Positions 50,530 through 63,215 of a stretch of 64,000 nt of DNA are shown here, piece by piece. The notes below the pieces were generated by a model, which saw only the letters and a program-made list of their open reading frames with translations, did no database searches and had not been told where the DNA came from. Origin of the DNA: Alnus glutinosa (lineage: Eukaryota > Streptophyta > Magnoliopsida > Fagales > Betulaceae). The position numbers were made by a program, and so were the translations under genes. The first letter of the stretch is position 1; the number at the start of each line of letters is the position of its first letter. The stretch lies in contig NC_084889.1 of the NCBI RefSeq assembly GCF_958979055.1, positions 4,046,761 through 4,110,760 on the forward strand, read 5' to 3'.

Positions 50530-53500
50530 ATGGAGTCCGAACTCAAAGATCTCAATCCGACGCAAGGCGAAGCCAATCCCCAACCGCCGCAATCGCCGCA
50601 AAGATCCGAGCCCACCCACGACGAGGGCTCGAGCAAAGACGACCGCCCGCTTCTCAAGCCCGAGCCCGCCCCCGTCTCCCACGAGAGCCTTCAAGAGCTC
50701 GAGAAGAAATTCGCAGCGTACGTTCGGCATGACGTGTACGGACAAATGGGACGCGGCGAGCTGCCATTGGAGGAGAAGGTCCTGCTCGCAATCGCGCTGG
50801 TGACGCTCGTGCCGTTGCGCGTGGTGGCGGCGATGACCATATTGCTGCTGTACTACACGATTTGCCGGATTTGCACGCTGTTCTCGGTGCCGAATCGGGA
50901 GGAGGGCGACCAGGAGGACTACGCGCACATGGGCGGGTGGAGGAGGAGCGTGATTATCCAGTGTGGGAGGGCCCTCTCCAGGGCCATGCTTTTCGTTTTT
51001 GGGTTTTATTGGATCAACCAGACGTACCGGATTCCTAATAGTCACGACAAATCATCCGCCGTTCAGGTTACCATTCCTATTCTCTCTCTCTGTGATCTGT
51101 GATTTTATGTTTCTATGTGCAAAATGGCTTTCTGAAAGCTACTATAAAAACCGTGCCATGAATGACCGTGCCCAAGTCAAATTTCAGGGGCCCAAATATA
51201 TTTTAAGCCTAAAAGGAAAAAATGGAATTCTTTTTGGTAGTCAACAGGAAGAAAACGACTATTTCTAAAAATCAGCATTACCCTTTTATCGTATGAATTT
51301 TTTTGTAAGTAATCGAATTTTATTAAAAAGTGATAGGGCGCAACCCAAATTCTAAGGAAAACATTCAAGACTAGTAATATGAAGACACTAAAGGCGGCTG
51401 TCCAGTGAAATAGAGTTTTGGGAAGAAAAAAAAAGGCGGTTGGATCCACCACCGTTCTCTACCCTTTGAGAAGAGCCACACTGCCCTTTCCAGCAAGCAA
51501 GCAAGAGATCCACCATCCGCCTAGATATGACCCACTTTAACCCATATGAATTAATCCGTATATGTTGCTTCTTACTTGTTTCCCATTTTGCTGCTTTATT
51601 TCAATGGGCAGAATGAAGGAAAAGATGAGTCCGATGTGCCTGAAAGACTTGGGGCAATTATATCAAATCATGTATCCTACATAGATATATTGTTTCACAT
51701 GTCTTCCTTCTTCCCGAGCTTTGTTGCTAAGGTGTGTTCATTCAACATGCTGCAAAAGAAACAGATTACTTATGCTCTACTTTTGTTTCATTTACTACAC
51801 TTATGTATTCATCACAGTTTTGGTGTTTTCACTGACATATTTCTGTTCTAAATCTGTGGATTGTATCTGGGTTTCATTGCTAAAGCGATCAGTGGCTAAA
51901 CTTCCTCTAGTAGGCCTCATCAGGTTAGTTCACTTCATGTTAGCTTCTTTAAGTCTTCTGCTCTCTTGTAATAATTGCTATAATTTTACCATTGAATAGT
52001 CTAGTGTAATTGTAGTATATATTTGATTATAATATTTTTTTAATAAGTTATATTTGATTATAATATAAAAGATAGAATATGATAAATAAGATTATATATA
52101 CTATACACTAAATGATTTTAAACTAGATGGTAATTCGTTAGTGTTTTGACTGCTCAATTCTAAATTTTTATTTTTATTTTTATTTTTTATGACCCATAAA
52201 TTTCCTTCTGTCTAATGAATTGTTAGAATGCTGACAAACGCAAGACATGTTACTTGGCATAGATTGCATGTGATTTTTTACTCTTATTCAAAACCTACAA
52301 ACTATCATGAAAACCATGTAATTTTATTTGTTCTGTGCTGGTCAGGTTCTTATTATGTTGAATTGCAACATTAATCACACCATTATTTTTTGATAAGTAA
52401 ATTGAAAATTTTCTTCTGAAATTTAACTCATCATATATGCAGCATCTGTGCTTAGAGAAGATAATAGCCTTTTCCTTGCTTCCTTGTCTTTTTGTTTAAG
52501 TATTTGAAATTGCCATTATATTTAGCTTTAGTCTATGATTGTGGGAAGAGAAAGATGTTATTGTAATGAGTATGTGCTTAAGATCTTTCCTACTAGCTTT
52601 GTCTAAGCCTTCTTGGTTCTATCTTTTTCTTTGTCAAGTATTTAATTCTTACCTTTGTGATGTCTAATGTACTTTCTCTATCACCAGAATAGCTTGAATG
52701 GTTGAGAAGGGATTTTAAATTCTTATGGCATTTTTTTGGCAGCAAGTGCCTCGGTTGTGTTTACGTCCAGCGGGAGTCAAAGTCATCTGACTTCAAGGGT
52801 GTTTCAGGTAGTGCGATATAGATGCCCATGTTCTTTACTCGTTATGTACATTGGAGGATAAGCACATTACTCAAAATGCCTCTCTTGCCATTGTTTTTAG
52901 TGTTTATTTTAATTTCCGGGCACACTTTTAAAAAGTATGGTGAGTTGTTATATGAGTTTGCTATATTATTGCTGCAATGCAGTAGAAAAAGATTACAAGT
53001 TGTTTTTGAGTTTGTGCATCAAACTTTTAAAAGATATGTTCTGGCTTAATGTAGTTTCATGGACAGAAAAACAAGCAAACAGCAAATTCTGAAATCCGTG
53101 AAGTAGTGTGGATAGATAAGTTATGTAACAACTTGCTTTGGTTGACTACAATAAATTCTATTCCATATTTTAACTTATACCAATCTAGATCTGCCCTCCA
53201 AAGACTCTTCTTAAGCAAGACCAACACTAAGAAATGGTCATATTAAAAATTTATTTTACTTATAATACTTCACGAGGAGAGGGGCTCTAAAAATGGGAAG
53301 GTACAGAAGCCCTCGCTTTACTGTGGGACTTTTCAACAGCATCCTCCCCCTTGATTCTAATCCTTTGATTCCTTGCAGGTGCTGTGACTGAAAGAGTTAA
53401 AGAATCTCATCAAAATAAGTCTGCTCCAATGATGATGCTTTTTCCAGGTAATCAATTTCTTATACTATATATGTTGTTATCCATTTGATTTCTGCTGTGT

Positions 53501-56500
53501 TTTTCATAAACTGCACAACCTGTATCTCCAGTAAAGAAAGACTGAGGTTATTAATAAGTTGCATTGAATTGCAAGAAATAGTTATAATTATATTTAATAA
53601 TGTACTTTAAATGAAAAAGATTTCCTAAGGTAGAAAGTTTTAAATTGTAAATTAACTACAGCCAAGACTCCTCCTCTATATCCCTAGGTCTTCAAGAGTG
53701 TCCATCTGACTGACATAGCTTTTCTGTTGGTAAAGAGTAGCAAATCTCCGGATGGCGAACCTCCCTATTCTTTAACTTTTAGCTTATTCAATGGAAGTCA
53801 ATAGCATTTGTAGTGTAGGACTGGTGTAATTGTAGCACTACTCTGTTGCTCACTTGCTCTTATGATAAAACAACTGTCTCTAGGGTCACAATAAATTCCC
53901 TTCGATTCATCAAAAGTGAACATGGTACACAGTCCCTCTCTGAGGAGCTACAACATTAGGATTTATTATGCATATTTTCCCTGATTACTGTTTAGTGTTT
54001 ACTTCTTTTTAATTTGTCTTCAATTTCGTTGCAGAAGGGACAACTACAAATGGAGACTACCTCCTGCCATTCAAGACAGGTGCATTTCTACCAAAAGCGC
54101 CGGTGCTTCCAGTGATTCTAAGATATCCTTACCGAAGATTTAGTCCTGCCTGGGATTCAATATCTGGGGTGAGTGCTTCTTATGCTCAACTTTCATAACC
54201 TTTAACAAATCCTGATTAAGAAAGCCAGTATAATACTCTCTTCATCCCAAGATTAAAGTTCACTTGAAAAGGCTAAGAGAGTACAGAAAATGCATTCAAC
54301 ATGTAATTAATATAATGATAAATGGTAATGTGGAAAGTAAAAAGTTACTTTTTGACTTTTGATCATAGACAATAATGTTGGGACACTCCAAAAAAGGAAT
54401 TTTATTAACCAGTTTAAGGGCAGAGTGGGCATATGTTAACTATTCTCTTGTTCTCCCCTTTAGTAGGAGTATAAATAGAGTATTAGTACCTGCCCTTCCA
54501 CAACCGGAATGGGCCTCCTAGGACCTCACTTTGGTGGGAGCAGCACTGTGTAATGACTGTTGGTGGATAGTATCTATGCTATCAGTAGGAAAAGAGCCCT
54601 GATTTATTACTTGATGTCCTCCTACTGAAATTCTAAGGGGCTTGTTGTTTTCTTATTATAGATTATTTAATATGAGTTATTTATTTCTCATAGGCCTGGG
54701 AATTCTCAGTCAATGGTACTGATGGAATTGTCAGCTTAAAAAATTATCTGCTTAGAACTTAATCACAAAATTATAGGTTCATTCAAGCTTGGTTAGACTT
54801 AATCTTATTGCTCAAAGTGTGAGTTCTTGTGGAAAAAACTCGTCAGGGAAACTTTTGATGTTTGTCTGTGATTGATTAAATAGTCATTTAACTCATAGAC
54901 ATATTTATGTGCAACAGAAAGTTCAAATCTGCATGTACTCTAAATGCTTCTTAGGAGTTAAAGTGTTTGGAGAAAATGTTGTGTTTGTTGCAACTTGTAC
55001 ACTTTGAATCTTAATTTTGATCTGATTCTTTACTTGCAGGTGAGACATGTCATTTTTCTACTCTGTCAATTTGTAAATCACTTAGAGGTGGTACGATTAC
55101 CTACTTACTACCCCTCAGAGCAAGAAAAGGATGATCCAAAACTTTATGCTAGTAATGTTAGAAGGTTGATGGCAAGTGAGGTATGCATTTCCAATCATTT
55201 TTCATATAAAATTACTAAAAACTAATTTCACTACATCTAGCGTTCTTGCTTGAGAATGTAACCATTAGTTTATAATCAGACATATATTGGAGCCTGTCCT
55301 TTACTGAAAGGTCAGAATTACCTCTACATAACTCCAACTAGTTACCTCCCAAGCTGCATAAAAGGCTGTATTTTGAAATTCATCCTTGATTTTAATTGTT
55401 TAAGGTTCTTGTTTATGGGGAATCATCTCTCTTTAAAATTTTCTGAGTCCCAGATCATAGTGGTTGTACATACTAAGAGGTCATAACATGCATAGCAGTA
55501 TGGTACTTACCTAAGAAAAGCATTAACAGTCTGGTGAAAGTCAAATTTGTGACACAGATGAGATCTTGTACATGCTGATCTTTACGCGAAGTGCTTAATA
55601 TGTTGAAAATCTACTTGGAATATTGCCCAAAGGATAAGCGGCAATTAATCTCCATACATTCATACGAAGTCACTTCAATAGCTGAGCTTGAACCATGACA
55701 AACCTGTATGCAGTATTAACTAACATTAACGAGTAATTAAACACATTACCAGTACTCTTGCCAAAGAAATTAAGAATGTCTCCTTTTTCATCCAAATGCT
55801 TCAAAAGTTCTTGATTAGACCAAATTTAATGAACTACGCTACAATAATTTATTTGATGGAATAGAGAGACAATATTGCTAGTGCATTCCCATGGAAGTGG
55901 ATGAAGTTTGATTTCTATACATAACTAGTCTTATCCAATTTTTTGACCAGTCATTCATAAAATCATATAGTCCTTTAAGGTTTGAGGTGACCTGTAACTG
56001 TATGGAACCACTTGCTGAGGTTGGCCACGTGGTTTATCAATGTTGTTTTGATATATGGCGCTGTTCACTGGTTAAAAGAAGGAAGTTGTTGCAGTATTGA
56101 ATAGTTAGAATACCAAAAGTGGTTACTGCATGTGATGTGAAACTAGATTGTGGTGCTATGTAAGAGGGAATAGGGTTCCAGTTCTTAGGATTGCAAATAA
56201 AAGGACTCCATGGCAACCTTAAGATTTTCTAAGGTTCCAGTAGTGACTGGATATAAATGGCGAAAACATATCTAATTTTCTTCTTTCTCTTGAGCCAAAG
56301 CCAAAGAGAGTCAGTCCTTGGATGAGCCCTAATGCAAGTAGAGAAGAATGGGGAAATGAGACATGCTCTTTCAGCATATGTTGTAAGCTTTCCCATCATT
56401 AATTAAGATAATACAAAGAAGTGAGGCCTAAGGCACCTCTATTCTATCATGACTACTTTATGGAGGCAAAATCAGTTATAGCAAAGAAGCGATGACATCT

Positions 56501-56726
56501 ATTTTATCAATAAGTTCTTTGGTTTGTGGCCCTTTTTCAATTTGTAATGCCATTGTTGCCGTATGCGGTCATTGATACTAACTTGGTTTTAATGCTGTCG
56601 CGTTATTTTTGTGTGCAGGGTAATTTGATACAGTCAGATATTGGGCTGCCTGAGAAGAGAATATATCACGCTGCTCTCAATGGTAATAATAGCCTGCCTA
56701 GTGTTTTGCATCAGAAAGACGATTGA
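50530..56726 (+). CDS. LPEAT1: Lysophosphatidylethanolamine acyltransferase 1 (LPEAT1)
   Basis: Eight exons: 50530-51066, 51612-51731, 51886-51923, 52743-52807, 53379-53447, 54035-54168, 55040-55180 and 56619-56726; 1212 nt, 403 residues (Arabidopsis LPEAT1 is about 398). LPEAT1 is an ER membrane enzyme of the PlsC/LPLAT family that transfers acyl groups from acyl-CoA to lysophosphatidylethanolamine in phospholipid remodelling. Seen: an acidic, proline-rich N-terminus starting MESELKDL, a hydrophobic hairpin at about 84-118, a second membrane stretch near 150-162, the catalytic NHVSYID with His199 and Asp204 (HX4D), KLPLVGLISKCLGCVYVQR near 224-243, and the acyltransferase motif EGTTTNGDYLLPFKTGAF at 277-294. 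The third exon is only 38 nt. The C-terminus NLIQSDIGLPEKRIYHAALNG and final HQKDD agree with the family. Phase is kept at every junction. No C-terminal EF-hands, which separates it from LPEAT2. Confidence 0.95.
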
Positions 56727-58540
56727 TAATTTCATGGCTTCGCTCCCAAATGATATCTTGTGCCAGTTGAGTTTCTTAGTCTCAATTGGTATTTGCTCAT
56801 GAATGCACAGGCATAGCTGGGCGTGTACTCACCCATTTATATGAACATCGGCGTGTTGTTATCGCCTTGTAACATTTTTACAGAAAATATGGCCGTTAAA
56901 TAGTGTTTTTTTTTTAATGTGCTGATGGATCTATTCTATGAGTTATATGGGCTCATGTGCTAGTCACATACTCAATAATTTTATGCCCTTAAAACCCTTC
57001 TAAGACAGAACTATGCATCTGTAAATCTGAATCATCTCTTTCGTGTGCCTGCAGGTTTGTTATCTCAATGCTAATTCGGATTCGCCGTCTGTATATTCGT
57101 CGTATAATTCTACTATTAGAAAAAATGAAATGAAATTTATTCTGAAAATTATGTGATGAATGAGTATTGTTTTTGTCCGATCAGTTGACATGTACTTATC
57201 TAGTATTAGAGCAGGCCGTTCTCTGATGTTTGAAGATCCTGGAAGATTATTCTGTTTGACTTATGAGGTGACTTAGGTGCTTCTCGTTGCTGCTGCTGCT
57301 GAATATTCAATGTCTTCGTAATTGTTAAAACTTGGGGTTTGTTTGAAGGATTAGGATTTTCTCCATTTCAAGCGAAATTGAGAAGATTCATTTCATGATT
57401 CATATTAGATAGATCAAGTAGTGTAAATGTTGTCACATCATTTAAATTTTAAATGGCAATTTAAATGACATGACACCATTTTATTTTTAAGGGCCTGAGC
57501 GGGTCAGATAAATACAATGCACAAAGTGCCCTTGTTAAGTTATTTTTGAATATCAAATTCTTAATTCTTTTTATTTTTAATTTTTAGTTTTTTACTTTTC
57601 TGTAGTAATTTCTAGCTACTGCTTACATCTTTTTGGTTTTATAGTATCTAGTAAGCCTAATTAGTACCGCGAATAACCGGAAAAACAACTCCTGCTTTTT
57701 TCGTTCTAAATCAAAATCCCAATCTCGAAGAGATAATGGAACCAGGAAAAAAAAAAAAAAAAGGAAGAAAAGAAATTGTTCGAGAGAAATTTAATAGGCC
57801 GCTCTGCACCTCTATTTGTTTCTATTTAGGGAAAAGTATAGATTTGATGAAGTTTATCGATTAAGAGGATAACTAAGCCCCAAAAACATTTACCAAAGGA
57901 CTTTTATTCTTTAAAGTCCTACTTTTATATTTTATTTCTTGCCAAGTAAGCCATCTTATAATTCTAGTTTTTGAAAATTATTATTTTTATTATTTTTTAT
58001 AATTATGTTCTTTTAGCCGAGCAATTTGGATAAATAATATGAAAAACCATATATGAAACCCAACTGCGCGGTTAGGCTCGCATTATTTACTCAAATTATT
58101 AGCCATCCGAACAAATAATTAGTATGAATCCAATCCCTTAAAAGACACTATATATTTTGGGTCAAAACAGTGAGCTACCTACCATTCAATGCGGTAATCT
58201 CTGCAATTGTGAAGGAATCGATTCCATTCCCTAGTGCGGTTCCACTTTAATTTACTTTCCCCAAAAAACAAGATTCCACCAATTGCATGCCCAAATTTCA
58301 CCTTTTAAAAGAACAAAGTAAAAGACTTGTCCGACGTGGACAGACGAGCAAATCCAACAATCGAGCATCCGATTCCAATAGTCCAGAGACAACGTCCCGT
58401 CGTCCCCAACCCTTTTTGCTCTCTTATTTTCAATTACTAGTGCCAATTCCACCAACCATCACATAGTCATAGAAGGAGTATTTACATGTGAAAAGTAACT
58501 TTAGAGTAGAAAAAATAGTTGCATAGAAAAATATGAATTT

Positions 58541-58578
<38 letters not shown>

Positions 58579-59117
58579 GTGCGTGGACTCAAGGAAGACC
58601 CGAACATATAAAATATTTAATTGACAATAAAAAATAAATTATGGAGTCAGTGTTCAAATTCAGAATCTTTACTCTTATACAATGTTAAATCACTACTTAT
58701 TTTAAAAACTTAAAGTAATAGGATGAATTAATCTTTTGGAATACGTAGTGATTTCACACTAAAATACGTAGTTTTGCAGAGAAGTTGCCATTGAAAATAC
58801 CAAAAAAAATAAATAAATACAGAAGGGTTAAGAAATGCAATGTACCCGCTAAAGGAGGGCAATGCTTTGATATATTTACGGTTTCTTCTGTGTCAAGGAA
58901 GAGTTGAATGGTATCTTCTCAGTAGTTTTGACAGCAGAGTAGCGTTACAACAATGACAAGCATCACCCCCACAAACTTTACTAAAAATTCAGAAGAAATT
59001 TAAGGGACGGCAAGCCTTCAAGGGCTTTGCGAACAAAACAAATTTCCCTTAGCAAGCTAGTGAAGCCGGTTAATGTATCAAAAACATTCAAGAATTACAT
59101 ACCCCCGAAGCAATTTC
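56727..59117. other. Spacer between LPEAT1 and the deSI gene
   Basis: The two genes converge here, so both 3' UTRs fall at the edges. 57343-57480 is MITE-like (related to 838-960). 58540-58577 is a (CT)n microsatellite. No gene recognised. Confidence 0.5.
57343..57480. mobile_element. MITE-like fragment
   Basis: GGATTAGGATTTTCTCCATTTCAAGCGAAATTGAGAAG-type start (inverted halves around TTTCAAGCGAAA), then GTAAATGTTGTCACATCATTTAAAT. Shares composition and words with 838-960. Ends not resolved. Confidence 0.35.
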
Positions 59118-60883
59118 TCACCTTTCTTTCAAGGAACCATTGTTGGACCTTCTCAATTCCCATGGCGGTAAGCAGCCTTTCAAGGGTGATTGTAGAAACA
59201 TCGAAGATGTTGACAATTGCCTTTGCCGCATGGAGATAGAAGACAGGCAACTGAAGGCACTTCTTAGCCTTTTCTTCTCACTATCATACAGTTGGCAACT
59301 AGGATCATGCCTTACAGCAGAGATCTTGAGGGCTTTGGGAAGGACACAGTTGCATACTGAACCTACCCGAAATTAAACAAAGATTATTCAAAACAACTGC
59401 ATAAAAATCATTGCAGAACACCTTTGATACTAACCAATCTGAGGCTAACACCTTCGGAAAAGACACTTATATTGAAATGAGTAGAATAATGCTACTCTTC
59501 ACACCTATTTCACACCAGTTGATGTGTCATGTTTTAAGATAGAAGTTACCATCAAGTTGAAAATTCAACAATAGTTCAAGTCACATTGATTATGAAGACG
59601 TCTACGATTGCCAAGGCTGAAATAGCAAAGTCTTGGGAGGCTGTGATAGCCAGTAAATCTTCCAATTAAGACTTGCATTATAAAAAAAAAAAAATACTAG
59701 GTCTTTTGTGACAAAATCTATCACCTCTTGACTGGATAGGTGGCATAACCATTATGGGACAAGAATTTAAAAGGGGTCCAATTTTTGTGGACACAAGCAA
59801 GTTTTTGAATTCAAAATGCTTATTAATAAAATTTTGTACGAAATTCTGTGCAAATAATACCAATGTGTCAAGCAGTGGAATTAGGAAAGAGTTACCTATT
59901 TTTGCCAGTCGATTTACCCATTTTGGGATTTGTTTTCCTGTCAGCATGTAACATATGTCCTTGCAGAAATGGTTGCAGTTCTTGGCAATTAAGTGATATG
60001 TATCACCATTGTAGCTTGCTGACTCGCGCTCCATGAATTCTCTCACCTGAATAGGGTCCAAGCATGTGGTCCCAATGAATATTGACTTCCTGAACTTGAA
60101 GCCTGGGCACTGCCGAGGTTCAACCTCAAACACGCCACTCGTGGGGTAGTCATGTGCTCCGAATGCATATTCTACACCATGAACTGTACAGTGCAGTTGG
60201 GGATATCAGAAATTTTGCACTTCATTTGATAAGTTTAAAGTAGAGAAGTGCTACACTTACTGAATTTTCTCCTTGAAAGTTGGTTCCCAAGTAATGTGTC
60301 TCCATCCCATGGGATGGTGACACATTTCTCAAAATAATAGATCACAAGTGATGTTGACACATTATTTGGGAAACCAACTTTTGGGGAGAAAATTTGGTGA
60401 GTGTAGCATTCTCCATCTCTATAACTAGCTACTGTCTTATAAATGTATAAAGCGCGTGTAGACCGACACTTTGTCTATTCCTCTATGGATAGTATCAATA
60501 ACATAAAAAAGTAGTGTATAGACAGAAATCATAGAGTTGAAACTAAATATAGCTAAGCATCCGAGTCTATGTAATCCCGGGAATAATGCTAACTATGATC
60601 ATTTTGAATGAAGACACTATATTTAAGGCAGATCTTAAAAAGATGCATGAAGGTAAAAGTACCTAAGCTTACCTTCCACACCAGAGTGAAAGATACCAAA
60701 GCCTGCCCAATAAACATAGCCATTCATGGGTGTCAAGTCATACACATTGAGATGGACTGGTGCATTGCCTGGACCATAGCTAGTTGACTTCACCTTAGGA
60801 AACAGACAAAAACGGGTGGCTGATTTGCTTTTCAAACGAAGAGGCATAATGGATTTCCATCCTTTCTTTGATCCAATCTTCAT
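59118..60883 (-). CDS. PPPDE/deSI-type thiol peptidase
   Basis: Three coding exons on the minus strand: 60883-60673, 60183-59896 and 59362-59118; 744 nt, 247 residues. The PPPDE fold (deSI family) is a papain-like cysteine peptidase with a Cys-His dyad, reported to act on SUMO or ubiquitin conjugates; substrates of plant members are mostly unknown. Seen: VHLNVYDLTPMNGYVYW at 43-59, His66 in FHSGVE, YAFGAHDYPTSGVFEVEPR at 76-94, and Cys140 in AKNCNHFC, the expected dyad. After the domain, GSVCNCVLPKALKISAVRHD begins the last exon and matches the family's usual NCLLP stretch. The tail is serine- and arginine-rich. In the second exon the frame runs on past the donor at 59895, but using that donor restores the family C-terminus. 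A leader exon may lie near 62916-63215. Confidence 0.92.
60243..60413. mobile_element. MITE in intron 1 of the deSI gene
   Basis: About 171 bp. Left half GAGAAGTGCTACACTTACTG, AATTTTCTCC, AAAGTTGGTT, CCCAAGTAATGTGTC; the right half carries the inverted forms GACACATTATTTGGG, AACCAACTTTT, GGAGAAAATTT and GTGAGTGTAGCATTCTC. Non-coding. Confidence 0.75.
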
Positions 60884-63215
60884 GTTTCTTCAATAGTCAA
60901 ATTAGAAATCAGTCAATGACCGTCTCCGACCTGCGCATATGGGCAAAGATTGAAAGATACAAACACTATCCCCATCATTTACGGTATTTGATGAATTAAC
61001 AACAATGCAAAATGAAAACACAAGAAAACAAAGAAAAACAACCCAAAAAAGGGGTCAAAAGAGCACAGTTATTGGATATACCAGCTACGGATTCCTCTTC
61101 AGATGCTCAACAACTCTAATACAACTAAATTGTTTCTTTTTATATTTTTCAAGACAATGTGATTATTTTTCTCATAATTAACATTCCTTAATGTAGCTAA
61201 AGAAAATTACTATTTTCATGATCAAGTATTTGTAACATGGAAGGTTGCAGTTCAGAACCATACCGGTGTTAAGGAATAAATCCTATATGATGTGTCTTTT
61301 CTAGTTTCCAGTTGCAGTTGACAAAAGAGGGCATAGTGGGGAGTATTGAATCCAAAGAATTCGTTACAGGGGATGTACCTTCAAACTTGGTCAGGATAAC
61401 AAAATAAGTTGAAGTTTGGAAATTTTGCTGAATGTGGAAAGGAACTTTTGAGGATTTGGAAAAGAAAAAAAAATCAAAAATTCACTTTGCCATTAGTCAT
61501 CTTCAACAATATGGACCCCCTTTCTTTAGACCAGCTTTCATCACTGTTTACCCTTGAAATCAAGTACTCAACTGGCAAATTGGAGCAACATTATCAAGCA
61601 TCAAGGCTCCCAGGATTCTGAATCTTTCTTAAATTTATCCTACATATTAAGATATCCTTTTCAACATCACCTTAATCAATCATTTGCAATCTCTAGCTGT
61701 CAAATTGACATTAATTAAAGGATAGTGATTACTTAATGGCATTCACCTATACATGTTTAGACTGTCAAATATGGTTTCTATCTCTGATGTAGGTGTTTCT
61801 CTTGTACTAGCTAGTTATGATTCTTTGTTATTTTCTCCTTTTTCTTTCTTTTTAACAATTTTGAATCAAACCAGTCAAAAATGATAATACTTATAGTTAG
61901 TCAGTCTCTTAGGAAATTAAAATAAAACGATAGAGAATCTGCAGAGTCGTCAACATGTTAGCAAATAGCAACCATATGCATCAGAGTAGTTGGCTTTACT
62001 TTAATAGTTAGTCACCAATCAGTTTGTCTAAGGACAATTGATACAGGCAGAGAGAGAGGGAGATAGAAGTAAAGAAACAGCTCGAAACCTCAACAACTCT
62101 GTATTCCAGTTGGAGTTGGCAATGAAAATTTTACACCACAAACATAAAAATTGTGAAAAATTAAAACCCAACAAGAATGTGTAGTTCTAAATAAACTCGC
62201 CAATCTCTCACTACAAAGCATAATGTTATATGATCTGAGATAGAGGATAACTGAGAAGAAAATACAACTCCAAACTACTCATAATTTCATAAAATCACCG
62301 AATGAGAGGATTTCTTTACTACCCAAAACTTTAACCTAAATTACAATTTCAAGTACTGCATTTTCCTGATAAGTTCTGAAAATAGCCAAGTTCATCATAA
62401 TTATTAATTAACAACAACTGCAGCATTAATTTCAAAAAAGTGAAAGGAACAATTTTCCTGAGTGATCAAGACAACAGGTCAACTTCAAATTTCAGAACAG
62501 AGAAAGAATCATTTCAGATCTAGTTGAAATGTAATGAACGAGAAAGAAAAAAAAATGTACAACAGAAAACAGCAACATAATCAACCTGTCCTTCAAAGAA
62601 AGAGATCAGTCATATAAGAGTGCTAGCCGTAGCTCCACTGAAACCCAATAATAAGAAACAGAAACTTTCTGTTTGATTACTGGGAAAACAAAGGAACTGA
62701 TGACAGGACTTGGTATATTCCAATACCCACTTTCAAACCAAAAACCATTATGAGAATCCAAGTTCTTATTTCTTTCCTCCAAATTTTCTCAGCAACCAAA
62801 CGGGCCCAGAATATATAATTACTATAAACAAAGACGAATAAAGAACTTAAAGCAATGGGTACCCAAGACCAACCCAAAAGACAAAAACTTGAGGAAATAG
62901 AAAGACAAGGCTTACTATTCAAGAAAACCGAGGGAGTAGAGGAACTCACAGATTTAGAGAGCACGGGCATTAGAGCCCAAGAAAACCACCTTCTTTTGCA
63001 TTGCAACCACTATGGTTCAGAGCACAAGTATGATCTTCCAAAGGCCTTGCTTTTCCTCAAGCAAAGACACCCATTCCTGAATTCTGACGCAACAAGAAAA
63101 AGAAAAAAAGAAAAAAAAGCCAAAATTGGGAAGTCAAGGCCAAATCTCCCTCTCTTTCTCTCTCCCTCTCCCCTTTGTCTTTTTATTTTCACTGCCACTA
63201 AATAGCAGACAAACT
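60884..63215 (-). other. Probable 5' UTR and leader intron of the deSI gene
   Basis: Directly upstream of the ATG the minus strand has a good acceptor, ATGCGCAG before 60930. About 2 kb further upstream a donor-like GTAAGC at 62915 ends a C/T-rich stretch (62916 to about 63215) typical of a 5' UTR, with a TATA-like CTATATCT near 63257. The interval between is AT-rich with no coding signal. I infer a leader exon and a 2 kb leader intron; the sequence does not prove it. Confidence 0.4.

Noticed and set aside
59678-59895. Continuation of the deSI second exon as a long C-terminus
   Set aside because: It reads into intron sequence; splicing at 59895 to the exon at 59362 restores the family C-terminus.
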